Assembly (NCBI GenBank): GCA_947685225.1
Contig: CANTUV010000037.1
Location: forward strand, 29,221,001-29,285,000
Direction: 5' to 3'
Source: Garcia nutans
Lineage: Eukaryota; Streptophyta; Magnoliopsida; Malpighiales; Euphorbiaceae
DNA: 64,000 bases
Shown here piece after piece: positions 54,684-64,000 of this stretch. The number at the start of each line of letters is the position of its first letter. Position 1 is the first letter of the stretch. The notes beneath the pieces are model-generated. The model was given only the letters and a program-made list of their open reading frames with translations, ran no database searches and was not told the origin of the DNA. A program made the position numbers and the translations under genes.

Positions 54684-57544
54684 TGTAATACCCCGATACC
54701 CTATATAAGTACTATACATATACTTAGTATACATACAGTAAGTATATAAAGTATAAAGATGTCACTTTTCGCTATCTTTTAAAAAACCTATAACAGAGTT
54801 CAAACCAGAATACGTTAATTTAATTAACATTTACAAAATCATTATCTTTATCAAACTCCATTTATACATATAAATACTCTCTCATCAGAAATACATCGTA
54901 ATTAAAAGTTATACATGTATGCATTACCCTCTAGTTGGTCTCGACAAACTCTTACTCTTCTCGTGGCATAACAGCTGGACTTCCAGATCAACCGCATATC
55001 CACCTGCGCGATTACACAACCGCGCTAAGCCCGAGAGCTTAGTAGTACAATATAAAATATAAACATACACTATAGAAATTCTAGCATATAATAATACTAT
55101 ATTCATTCCATATACCATTAGTTCTTATCATGTTTTTCTCTTTTTAATTTGCACCTTTCATATATCTCGACTAAATTCATATATTATGTACATATATACA
55201 TACCATTATCACCAATTCCAACCCGTCACGAATACTCACAATCAATTTATCAATACACACATTACACATCATACTTCATAACATTGTTTTATTCACAATT
55301 CATCAATCATAAATCACATTTCCAACAAGTCAACCATAGATCTCATTACTCATTTATTTCAACATTTGTATATCATATTGACAACAAAGACAGACTCGGG
55401 CCCAAACGACACTAATATGCCATTCTATTTTCAGAGTTAATGCTTTGGTTTAATCATCACATTTATCATTATCATAGACCCAACTAGGCTTCAAGGATTT
55501 AGGTTTAACCAAGCTTCAAGGGGAGCAAAGCATGCTAAGCATCAACCCAACTTGGCTTCAAAAACCAATCCAACCTAGCTTCAAGGGTTGTAACATCTCA
55601 ATTAGGCTTCAAGGACTAGACCCAACCAAGCTTCAAGGGGAGTAAAACATGTTAAACTTCTACCCAACTTGGCTTCAAGGATCAAGCCCAACCTAACTTC
55701 AAGAGATTGTTACTCATATTAGGCATGCCACCAACAACAAACTCTGAGAATAGAATAACACATTAGCTACACAATTCATTGATTATTTCATCATCAATAT
55801 CATTTTCAATTCTCATCATCATCTAGGAAAACATGCCTTATTTCTTTCAATTGAATCATCATTGCTAATCACAATGGCTTCACATCACATTTGAGTTATC
55901 ATAGCCAATCACAATGGCTTTACATCACATTTCAATCCACATTATAGCAATTCATCTTTCAAATACACAATCATTTATCTCATCATATCCTTCACATTTC
56001 ATATTCCATCATTGATATATACAACATCAATTACATTAACTAGGCAAACATATCATTATTCACATCATTATAAATTGCATTGTACATACCTTTTTGAATG
56101 ATCCTCATCTCTTTCACCCTCAAGAATTACTCCCACCAAGCTATACATAATCAATTACTTCATCATCTTCTTCACATTTTACATATAGCATCATTGATGT
56201 AACATTGCAAAGTACATTATTCATATAACACATAACATTATTCATATAGTATCATATGCATCATCAATATCATCAAATGTATGCTATAAATCTCAACATC
56301 ATATGAATGTATGTTCCACATATATTTGTTTAGGTCATTCTTTATTTTCAAAGGGTTTAGAGTGTTTATGTTTAGGTTTAGGTACAACAAGACCTTTGAG
56401 GAATCAAAGCAATGTGAGAAAAGTAACAAACACTCACAGTAGCTAACACCATCAAGGGACACGGCCAAGCTTGTGGCCGTGTCTCTCAATTACAATTCAA
56501 GCCGAGGCAGACACGGGCAGAGGGACACGGCCGTGTCTCTCAACAAAATTCAGGTAGTGGCAAACATGGGCAAGGGACACGGCCAAACTTGTGGCCGTGT
56601 CTCTCCAAAATCCATCCAACACGGCCCAAATTTCCTTGACTTGGTCGTGTCTCTCTAAAATGCTTAGTCTCAGCCGTGTCTCTTCTTGCTTTTGGCCGTG
56701 TCACTCAAGAACAAAACCCTAATTGTGGCCAAAACACTTCTAATTGCATTTAAACACATTATACACAACATAAATTCATTCAAATGGATGTAATCAAAGT
56801 CATTAACACCTATTTTGCATGTTTAACACAATAATCACAATTAACCATACATTTAATCATTCATCACTTCAAAACCCTAAAACCAAATTTACTCTTGATC
56901 TTCCACTATCATCCTCCACATAACTTACCATATTCAAAACCATACCAATCACCAATTCAATCTTTTGATTTACAATCAATTCTAACACTTATATACACAA
57001 CTCAAACACACCACATCATCACATCAACAAATCACAATTCATCTTAGACACAACTTCAAAATTAACAAAAGAAAACAAGAGAGTACTAACCTTAAATGAA
57101 GAAATTTCACCAATCTTCAATTCAATCCTTTGATTCCTTATCCAATTTGATGTTAGAAACCAAAATACTTCAATTGCTCTCTTTTCCCTTTGGATAGCCG
57201 GCCACTCATGCAAAGAAAAGAAAAATGAAGACAAGTCAATCCTTCTTTTCTTCTTTAAATCTCCACCAAGAGATTTTCACCAAGCAATTACCTATATACC
57301 CTTTGTCATTTAACTTAACTTTTGTCACTTGTATGCCCATTATGGTAATTTCACATATCACATAAAAATATCCTCTTCCATTGACCCCTCATTTGACTTA
57401 TGTATATGTTATTTATACTACCATATATGCAACATATACACTTCCTTTAAAAATTCTTTTCTCTTTCAAATTAACATATACACTCGATCCAATCAAAACA
57501 ACAATAATATTCAAAACTTCTAGGGCATACATTGGGATATTACA
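54684..57544 (-). repeat. 5' LTR of element A
   Basis: 2861 bp, the same length as its partner and nearly identical. CTTCAAGG repeats at 55478-55715 and palindrome array at 56456-56706. It ends in GGGATATTACA followed by the AAAGG target repeat. Confidence 0.88.
56456..56706. repeat. Palindrome array in 5' LTR of A
   Basis: GGGACACGGCCA..TGGCCGTGTCTC with loop AGCTTG at 56456-56485, where the partner LTR has AGCTTA. A loop-less copy lies near 56521-56538 and a loop AACTTG copy near 56574-56603. Confidence 0.86.
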
Positions 57545-58751
57545 AAAGGACTATGAGAGATTTTGCTAGACCTGTCATTGGAACTTCCACCTCTTGCATA
57601 AGATTGACGGATGCAGCAAGAAATTATGAGTTGAAGAACATTCATTACAATATGTTGCCATCATTCTATGGAGTTCAAAATGAAGATCCTTTGAACTTTA
57701 TTCGAGATTTTTATTCTACCCTCAGCACTTTTCCATTGGGAGGACTAACAGAAGATCAGTTGAGGATGAGATGTTTTCCATATACTTTGAAGGATAGGGC
57801 AAAGAGCTGGCTTATGATGTTGGAAGCAAGTTTACAACTTGGGAGCAAGTTTACAACAAGTTCATGGGCAAGTTTTACTCTCATCAAAAGACAGCTAAAT
57901 TGAGAGGGAAGATTGCTACATTCTCTCAATTTGAAGGAGAGCCATTTCATGAGGCTTGGGACAGATTTAAGATGCTATTGATCCAGTGTCCACATCATCA
58001 CTACCCACTTCAACTTCTTAATCAGTTTTTCTATAATGGTCTAACTCAGCAATTTCAGAACACAGTTGATAATGCAGCTGGGGGAGCCATGGGAGAAAAG
58101 ACAGCTGATGAAACTTATGAAATTTTTGAAATGTTGGGAGCTAATTCTCAACAGAAAAGTGTAAGAGGAAGAAGTAAAGGGGTGAATCAACCGGAAGCCA
58201 ATAGTGAGATGGTCAATCAAATAGCTGAGTTGACAAAGCAAGCACATATGTAAAATATGAAGAACAATATTTCTTCATCTACTCAAGAAGTGTGTGGAAT
58301 CTGTGGGACTTTTGGGCTTGGAGCAAATATATGTCCCTCTGCATATGAGTCTTTTGGTAATGCTGAGCAAGTCAATGCCATGGGGGGATTTCAACCAAGG
58401 ACCCGAAATGATCCTTATTCAAATACATACAACCCTGGTTGGAGGAATCACCCAAATTTTTCTTGGGCAACAAATAATTCTCAGCAGCCTTTTCATTTGC
58501 TCCAGAGTCAGAACCAACAACAGGACCAATCCTCAAATCAAGGGCAGTCTAAGACAGAGAGTTTGGAGGAAAATTTACAAGCTTTTATCCAAGTCAATGC
58601 TAAAAATCAAGAGATGACCAATAAGAGGCTGGATTCATTAGAAGCATCTTTTAAGAAAGTGGAGACACAAGTTGGACAACTTGCACAAGAGATGCAGATT
58701 CAACAAAAGGGGAAATTCCCAAGTCAACCTGAGCAGGCAAGTAAGCAATAA
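57545..58751 (+). pseudogene. gag: Athila F gag, second segment
   Basis: Continues F's gag after element A: TMRDFARPVIGTSTS, LPSFYGVQNEDPLNFIRDFY and MRCFPYTLKDRAKSWLMML. A small deletion near 57824 then shifts the frame. Gag resumes as MGKFYSHQKTAKLRG (57864) to TKQAHM and a stop at 58251-58253, then continues in the same frame from 58257: CGICGTFGLGANICPS, FQPRTRNDPYSNTYNPGW, and a glutamine-rich region with a coiled coil SLEASFKKVETQVGQL. It ends at TAA 58749-58751. Confidence 0.82.
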
Positions 58752-58974
58752 ACCAGATAAGCAATTTTCTAACATCTTCAACATGCTTTCTAAGGTAAGT
58801 ATTAACTTACCCTTACTGGAAGTAATAAAGAACATGCCGGCTTATGCCAAATTCTTCAAAGAGCTGATCACCAAGAAAAAGAGGTATGAGCCGAATGAAA
58901 AGGTGATAGTTTCAGAGGTAGCTAGTGCTGTTCTGCAGCATAAACTACCTCCCAAGCTAAAGGATCCTGGTAGC
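58752..58974 (+). pseudogene. Athila F pre-protease segment, cut by element G
   Basis: Reads KPDKQFSNIFNMLSKVSINLPL, AYAKFFKELITKKKRYEPNEKV and KLPPKLKDPGS, aligned to residues 69-143 of the ORF at 19304-20608. About 60-70 residues of linker present in E are deleted between gag and this block. It is interrupted at GGTAGC|TGTTATGCTC by the LTR of G before the catalytic Asp. Confidence 0.75.
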
Positions 58975-60699
58975 TGTTATGCTCAAATTAACACTACTAC
59001 AAAGCGTCACTCGCAAGTATACGAGGTAGCTGTAGCAATGGTGATCGCCCCAAGGTCGTTTCCCCAAGAAGGTGTGGTTCGTAATAGCTTGATAGACAAT
59101 TTATTTAAATGTAGAAGTTTGTTGCTGGAATTATAAAAGAACAATTTAAACCTAAGATTAAGGAGTGTAGGGTTGAAGTGTGTGATAAGTGCACAAGATC
59201 AATTCAGTTCTTGGGAAAGTGCCTAAGGTTATAGGTTCCTTCAATCAAAACTCAATTCTCAATTATCCATTATAGCCTTGTAATTAATTTGTTCTTTAAG
59301 GTTAATTAGTCAATTACCAATCCATTAGTTCTCACATTCATGAATTAGCAATAACCAATTATTTACATTACCAAATTAATGAAACCTAGAACTTATATTT
59401 CTAATTCATTCATAGGGTAGTTAATTGCATAATTCCGATACAAAATTTCACCTCTCGGTCCTTCATTCAATATCTAGAGATCAATAGGTAGCTAATCTAT
59501 TAACCTAGCATACAATCCAATGCAATCAACCAATCAACAAGGAACATCAATGGAAATGTCAAATTAAAGCATTCAATCAAATATACTACAACCCTAAGCA
59601 TGGGTATTTAGCTCAACATCATCAAATTAAAATATCCATTCAACTCAATATAAATCAAATACAAATTGTTCATTGTAATATCAATATCTTAATACATCAA
59701 TGACAATAAAAATGAATTAAAAGAGAGAATAGAAAAACCCCTTGTGAAGATGCTAAGAGTAGGATTGCCAATCTTCCTCCTAGCTCCACTTGATGTATGA
59801 TGAAGAACTGAAGCCTCTTCAATGGTTGATTCCCCTTGCAATGTAGATGGAGCTTTCTCAAGTCACCAACTCTTCAATTGATTTGCCTTTGGAAGATAGA
59901 AAGGAGCTTTCTCAAGTCACCAATCTTTTTCATGAAGCTTCTTCAACCTTTGATAGCTTCTAACCCAAATTATCCCAAAGAACCTTAAAGATCTATCAAT
60001 GGAAGATGGAGAAGATGAAGATGGAGGATGAAGATGAGGGACAAGGAGAGTGTCACCCTCTCCTCATCCCTAGTTGGGTATGCCTCCCTTTCTTCTCTTT
60101 TTTTTTTGTTCTCCAAAACCCTCTATGCCTTCTCTCTTTCTTCTCTTCTCTTTTTATATGAATCGCCCGTTTAAAATCGCTGCGCGTTTGGTTCATGAGG
60201 GACACGGCCAAGTCAGAAGTGACTTGGCCGTGTGACTGCTTTTTGGAGGGACACGGCCAGGTGACACGGCCGTGTCCCTTCCCTGTGTTCACTTCTGTGA
60301 AGATTTGGTTCTTCTTTTCCTTTGGCATTTGGTGAGACACGGCCAAGTCAGAGTGACTTGGCCGTGTCTGGGCTTCATTGGAGGGACACGGCCAGGTGAC
60401 ACGGCCGTGTCCCTTGCATGTGTCCTCTCCTGCCTTCAATTTTGCTCTTTCTTGCTCTGTTCTTTGGTTTTGCTCATCAGATGAGACACGGCCAGTGACT
60501 TGGCCGTGTCTCTGGGTGTGTCTCTTACTATTTCTTCATTTTTGCTCTGTTTTTCACTGTTTTGATATTCCAAGGGTGTTTTTAGGTCTCAAACCTAAAA
60601 ACAAACACAATAAACAAACTTAAAACAAAAATCAATCAAAACATTAACTAAAACACACATAAAATCATACTAAAAACTAGTATAAAAATGACCTAAACA
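58975..60699 (-). repeat. 3' LTR of Athila G
   Basis: About 1.73 kb; plus-strand start TGTTATGCTCAAATT, end ACCTAAACA. It shares the CGCAAGTATACGAGG block with E and F but diverges from them in most of its middle, so it belongs to a different Athila subfamily. The palindrome array is present. Confidence 0.82.
60199..60524. repeat. Palindrome array in LTR of Athila G
   Basis: GGGACACGGCCAAGTCA..TGACTTGGCCGTGT (about 60199-60233) with a longer arm, GGGACACGGCC..GGCCGTGTCCC with central AGGTGACAC (60249-60279 and 60383-60413), and GAGACACGGCCA..TGGCCGTGTCTC (60483-60512). Arms are the same as in E and F but spacers differ. Confidence 0.85.
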
Positions 60700-60703
60700 A
60701 CTA

Positions 60704-60738
60704 CCCCACACTTAACTCCTTGCTTGTCCCCAAGCAAG
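60704..60738 (-). promoter_or_regulatory. Polypurine tract with stem-loop (Athila G, LTR-proximal)
   Basis: On the minus strand hairpin CTTGCTTG-GGGA-CAAGCAAG (60738-60719, 8-bp perfect stem), then 5 nt, then AAGTGTGGGG (60713-60704). The outer pair is C-G where E has T-A. Confidence 0.8.
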
Positions 60739-61414
60739 ACTAAAATCAAAACACACTAACTAGATGAATTTTGTTAAGTTCAAGAGTTATAAAGATGCAT
60801 CAAGACCTCCTTATCCCTAAATTCACAATCAATATTGAATCAAACAAAATTGACACTCATGCAATTAAGTGGTTTCCATGCAAAACCAATATTGTCACTC
60901 CCTCACCAACTCTTTCAAGTGTTTGATCATGGTGGTGTTTACACTCATAACAATCAATGAAAGATTATTTCCATAGGTTTGCTTATCAATCAAATCTCCA
61001 CCACAAAATAACAATCAAGCATCAATCAAAAGGTCTTTATTTTGGTTGTAATGGGGCTAAGGTAAAGGCATGGCATTTAGGAAATGTGAGCTTAATCATT
61101 AAGTTCAAGAGCACTTCAAGAATGAAGTAACCGATCATATGTATAACTAACAATCCCAAAACACCTTCCTCTCATATTCCCATTGACATTAAAGAGCTTT
61201 TCCAAGGAACTCACTTGTTACATATTACAATGATTCATTCCAACCCTTTCAACAAGAACAACAATTATTCTTATTATATATATATATATATATTCTTTTT
61301 CTCTTTCTCATTTTTTATTTTTTTATTTTTTTCTTATTTTTTTTCTTTTTCTTGTACACAAGTTTGTGTACAAGTTTTTATTTTGCTTTGCAATCTTAAA
61401 CCTACTAAATTTAA

Positions 61415-61424
61415 CCCCACACTT
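61415..61424 (-). promoter_or_regulatory. Second AAGTGTGGGG tract of Athila G (no stem-loop)
   Basis: 711 bp from the LTR-proximal tract; the E counterpart is 728 bp away. Confidence 0.5.
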
Positions 61425-61974
61425 AATTCAACACAACACTCGGTCATAAACGCTCTTAAAATGCTCTTGACCTAATGAAAGGGTAAAAGTTAAACAACAA
61501 GGTCCAAGCTAATGGTGTTGTGAAAAAGAAAGAAAAGGAAAATAAAATAAGCTCAAAATTGGCTAACTAAGGATGAATATAGGGTTGGTCTTTTAAACCA
61601 AAGTGGATTCACCTAATTGCCTTAATCATCTTGATGCCAAATTGAAAATTTTATGTAATCTTAAAATGTATTTCAAAGCAAGTTCTAGCAATTCATCAAT
61701 CAAAGATGTTCACCCACAACAAGAATAATAAGTTGATGGCTCAATTCCTCACTAGGTTAATGGCAATGCAAAGAAAAACCAACAAAATTGACAATAAGCA
61801 CCAATTCTACTCAATTCTCAATTTCATGTTTCAAAAATTCAAAGGTCATCTATCAACAATTTTTATAACAATTGAACTTTCTAAAACTCATTTATTCAAT
61901 GAAAAACATTAAAAACAGTAACTAAAACCTAAACAAAATGCAATTAAAAGTAAAAACATAAAACACCAAATGCA

Positions 61975-62010
61975 CCCCACACTTAAAAATTCACATTGTC
62001 CTCAATGTGA
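61975..62010 (-). promoter_or_regulatory. Third AAGTGTGGGG tract with stem-loop (Athila G)
   Basis: Minus-strand hairpin TCACATTG-AGGA-CAATGTGA (62010-61991, 8-bp perfect stem), 6 nt, AAGTGTGGGG (61984-61975). It lies just after the gag-derived ORF, about 1.27 kb from the LTR. Confidence 0.75.
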
Positions 62011-62032
62011 GCATGCATACTACAGAGAAAGT

Positions 62033-62937
62033 TTAGATGATACCTGATTTCCATCGTTCCCATATACGATGTGTGGGGCTCCTTCCACCCATAATGCAAT
62101 TGGAGCCCATGAATGAGAGGATGAACACCATGCAACTTTGAAATGTGCCCAATGTAAGGAAAAGCCTAGGTAGCATTCTTAGGAGAGCAGTTGTCCAAAA
62201 AGAACATATGGGGGTTGTCTTAGCTGGATTCACTAATGCTATAGGGACATGATAAGACCCTTTTTCAGTTTGCAACATGGTTATATATGGTTTTTGCTCA
62301 TTCTCACCACCAAGGGTGGGAGAGATTATAATTTGTTGCATACTGTAATCCCCAACCAAAACATCTTTCATAATTCTAGGGGTCTTTTTAAGTTCAACCA
62401 AGTTTGGTTGAATCACTTCTTTATCCTCTTTAGCAATTTGAAACTCCCCCTCAACAATCTCATTTTTTAATAGTAAATTGCTCTCATCAATTTCTAAATT
62501 GGAAGAATTAGGCTCTACTTCTATGGTCATGGCCACCTCAAGCTTATCTACACTATCTTCACTATAGGGCATATCATGGAGTTCAGAAAGTTGCATACCT
62601 TGTTTCTCTGCATTTAGCTTACTTGGGAATGGGATTGGTGGCATACAAGGATTTGGAGGTTCATGCAATTTTTCCGAAGTCGATGCTTCCAAGTTCTCCT
62701 CCTCCTTTGATTGAATTAACTCCTCTATGTTTGATTGAATTCCCTCGCCATCTTCTTCATTGTTAATTCCTGCATCAAAGGAATCACAAAAATCGTTATA
62801 TATCACCTGTTCATTCTTAAAATTTGTGATTACCTCTATTTGCTCCAATTGGCTAGGAAATTCCTCCTCTTGGTGTGCTTGGAGTTGATGTGCCAGTTGC
62901 CCAACTTGCTTTTCCACCCTCTTCAATGATTCCCCCA
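62033..62937 (-). pseudogene. gag: Athila gag C-terminal/linker remnant with rearranged tail
   Basis: Open for about 300 codons but without its own start. It begins in the Gag coiled-coil block (SLKRVEKQVGQLAHQLQ), continues through an acidic linker (EEDGEGIQSNIEELIQSKEEE) and PPNPCMPPIPFPSKL, which in E precedes protease. An acidic region and PYITMLQTEKGSYHVPIALVNP follow, which I do not recognise. Protease, RT and integrase are absent. The N-terminal side is joined to Tekay RT sequence. Remaining openness may be chance or may reflect a 3' extra ORF. Confidence 0.55.
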
Positions 62938-64000
62938 AGGAGAAACACTGGGGCGAATAAATCCTTTATCCAACAACTCCAGTAATTGCACTTTCAATTC
63001 CCTCAATTCTGCTGGTGCCATTCTATAAGGAGTAATAGAGATAACAGTGGTACCAGGCAACAATTCAATACCGAACTCCACCTCTCTCTCAGGAGGTAAC
63101 CCTGGCAACTCCTCTGGAAATACATCTGGGAACTCTGCAACTGTGGCAATACTATCAATGGGAGAACCCTTCACTCTAGTATCTATCACATGAGCAAGAT
63201 AAGCTTCACACCCCTTTCTAATCAACCTCCTGGCTGCAACAGCTGAAACAAATAAGGAGGCTAGTTGTTCCTGCTCATTAGATACTATCACCTCTCTACC
63301 ATCAACAGTTCTCAAAGAAACAATTTTCCATTTACAGTCTACCACAGCTCCATGTCTAGATAGCCAGTCCATACCTAGAATCACATCATATTCCTTAAAT
63401 GGCATCTCAATCAAGTCTCCAAGGAACTCCTCACCTTGCACCCTCACTGCACTATCTCGGTGCACTATATTCACAATCACACTATGCCCTAACGGATTTG
63501 TCACCAACACATCAAATCCTAGGGACTCAGCATGCATATCAGACACAGGCAAAATAGATGCACTAATATATGAATGTGTGGAACCCGGATCAATCAAAGC
63601 AAGTACTGGAGTATGAAATAAAGAAAAAGTACCAGCTATGACTGCCGATGCATCTGGCTGCCTCTGCATAACATACATCCTCTGGGAAGATCCAACCTCC
63701 TCTGGTCTACTCTCCCTGGATGTAGCACCTCCTCTAGCACTGAAACCAGATCTGCCTCCCCTGCTGCTACCTCTGCCTGCTCGACCTCCCCTCACACTAG
63801 ATCGAGAAGCTGCAGTATCAACTGACATCTGTTCTTGCCTCTCAGGACAATCTCTCACAAAGTGATTAGGTGATCCACATTTGAAACAAACCCCTGCTAC
63901 ACCAGTCTTCCAGCAAGGACCACCATGTGGCCTACCACAATGAATGCAGATGGGTAGGGTAGATCTCTGAATCATAGGGGTCGGAGCAATTGCCACTGAA
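62938..64000 (-). CDS. Tekay chromovirus Gag C-terminus, protease and start of RT (partial)
   Basis: The frame is open from the window end to about 62938 (some 350 codons). Zinc knuckle CFKCGSPNHFVRDC at about residue 37-50 of the visible part, an RG-rich linker (GGRAGRGSSRGGRSG), protease with ALIDPGSTHSYIS (DPGS is common in this lineage) and DVILGMDWLSRHGAVVDC. The RT N-terminus follows: FPDVFPEELPGLPPEREVEF, RMAPAELRELKVQLLELLDKGFIRPSVSPWG. The sequence leaves RT at SPWG, before the catalytic palm. It may be related to the autonomous source of LARD-like elements A and B, but those have no coding sequence with which to test this. Confidence 0.88.

Larger units (their letters stand above)
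28927..57544 (-). mobile_element. Element A: Tekay-type LTR element with no coding interior (LARD-like), hosting B
   Basis: LTRs at 28927-31787 and 54684-57544, both 2861 bp, are flanked by AAAGG direct repeats. Primer site complementary to initiator tRNA-Met (TGGTATCAGAGCTT on the minus strand, 54676-54663) and a PPT (AAGGGGGAGAGAAT, 31801-31788) fix the orientation as minus. Immediately upstream of the PPT a remnant reads TTCGAGGATGAAATTATTT, resembling the usual end of chromovirus pol. Excluding B, the interior is about 3.4 kb with no Gag or Pol motif. Long LTRs, intact cis signals and an empty interior define a LARD-like non-autonomous element. Confidence 0.88.
26862..58974 (+). mobile_element. 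Athila-type element F, split by nested insertions
   Basis: 5' LTR 26862-28609, decayed tRNA-Asp primer site at 28616, and gag from 28750. The gag is interrupted at 28926 by element A, resumes at 57545, then passes into the pre-protease block and is cut again at 58974 by the LTR of element G. AAAGG is present on both sides of A (28922-28926 and 57545-57549), so F's gag joins perfectly when A is removed. Its protease body and 3' LTR are beyond the window or lost. Outer boundary at 26862 is inferred from alignment with the LTR of E (TATTTTATTAG versus TGTTTTGTTAG). Confidence 0.8.
58975..62937 (-). mobile_element. Athila-type element G (3' LTR and partial interior)
   Basis: 3' LTR 58975-60699, then PPT, a non-coding 3' region and a partial gag ending abruptly at about 62937, where Tekay sequence begins. 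Orientation is minus. The left flanking pentamer in F is GTAGC; the right end is outside the window or lost. No protease, RT or integrase is left between the gag part and the LTR. Confidence 0.75.

Overview
This is a window of pericentromeric-type, repeat-packed nuclear DNA from a flowering plant, probably a dicot. It is AT-rich, and everything recognisable in it is LTR retrotransposon: Ty3/gypsy lineages of the Athila, Tat/Ogre-like and Tekay (chromovirus) types, plus one Sirevirus-type Ty1/copia element. I found no host single-copy gene, tRNA, rRNA or CRISPR array. The species cannot be named from the sequence. Family names come from motifs I can read (primer-binding sites, Gag/PR/RT/INT signatures, LTR ends), not from a database search.

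Left part (1-26861): Tat/Ogre-like sequence in both orientations. A Tat LTR (391-5728) is split by a solo Tekay-like LTR (2504-5711, 5-bp TSD AAAAA). Next comes a decayed antisense gene with a plant mobile domain and four readable GT-AG introns (5735-7551), a tandem-repeat block, another Tat LTR (9133-10031), a leader and a broken Tat gag (11267-11882). That gag is interrupted by a truncated Tekay-type LTR (11883-13735). From 13736 to about 26861 Tat sequence continues in the opposite orientation: two LTR copies and two tandem-repeat fields. The longer LTR is interrupted by a complete but internally deleted Athila element (15941-23895, TSD ATAAC), which keeps gag and protease but has lost RT, RNase H and most of integrase.

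Right part (26862-64000): a Russian-doll nest. Athila element F (+, from 26862) is interrupted in gag by A (28927-57544, TSD AAAGG). A is a Tekay-type element with 2.86-kb LTRs and no coding interior. Its interior holds B (34685-54145), of the same kind, and B holds C (40743-50922, TSD TTTAT). C is a young Sirevirus-like copia element with gag, a pol broken by one stop codon, an intact env-position ORF and nearly identical LTRs. F resumes at 57545 and is cut again in its protease region by Athila element G (minus, from 58975), whose interior is fused at about 62937 to an open Tekay gag-PR-RT fragment running off the window.

The most interesting signals are non-coding. (1) Arrays of a palindrome with arms GGGACACGGCCA and TGGCCGTGTCCC occur in the LTRs of both Athila and Tekay elements, and a Tekay relative carries a version with both arms changed together. 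(2) Athila elements carry a stem-loop with a constant loop and covarying stem placed 4-8 nt before a repeated AAGTGTGGGG tract. (3) The copia element has CGACCGC motif arrays both in its LTRs and just before its third ORF. (4) An intron-bearing gene lies antisense inside the Tat-type element.
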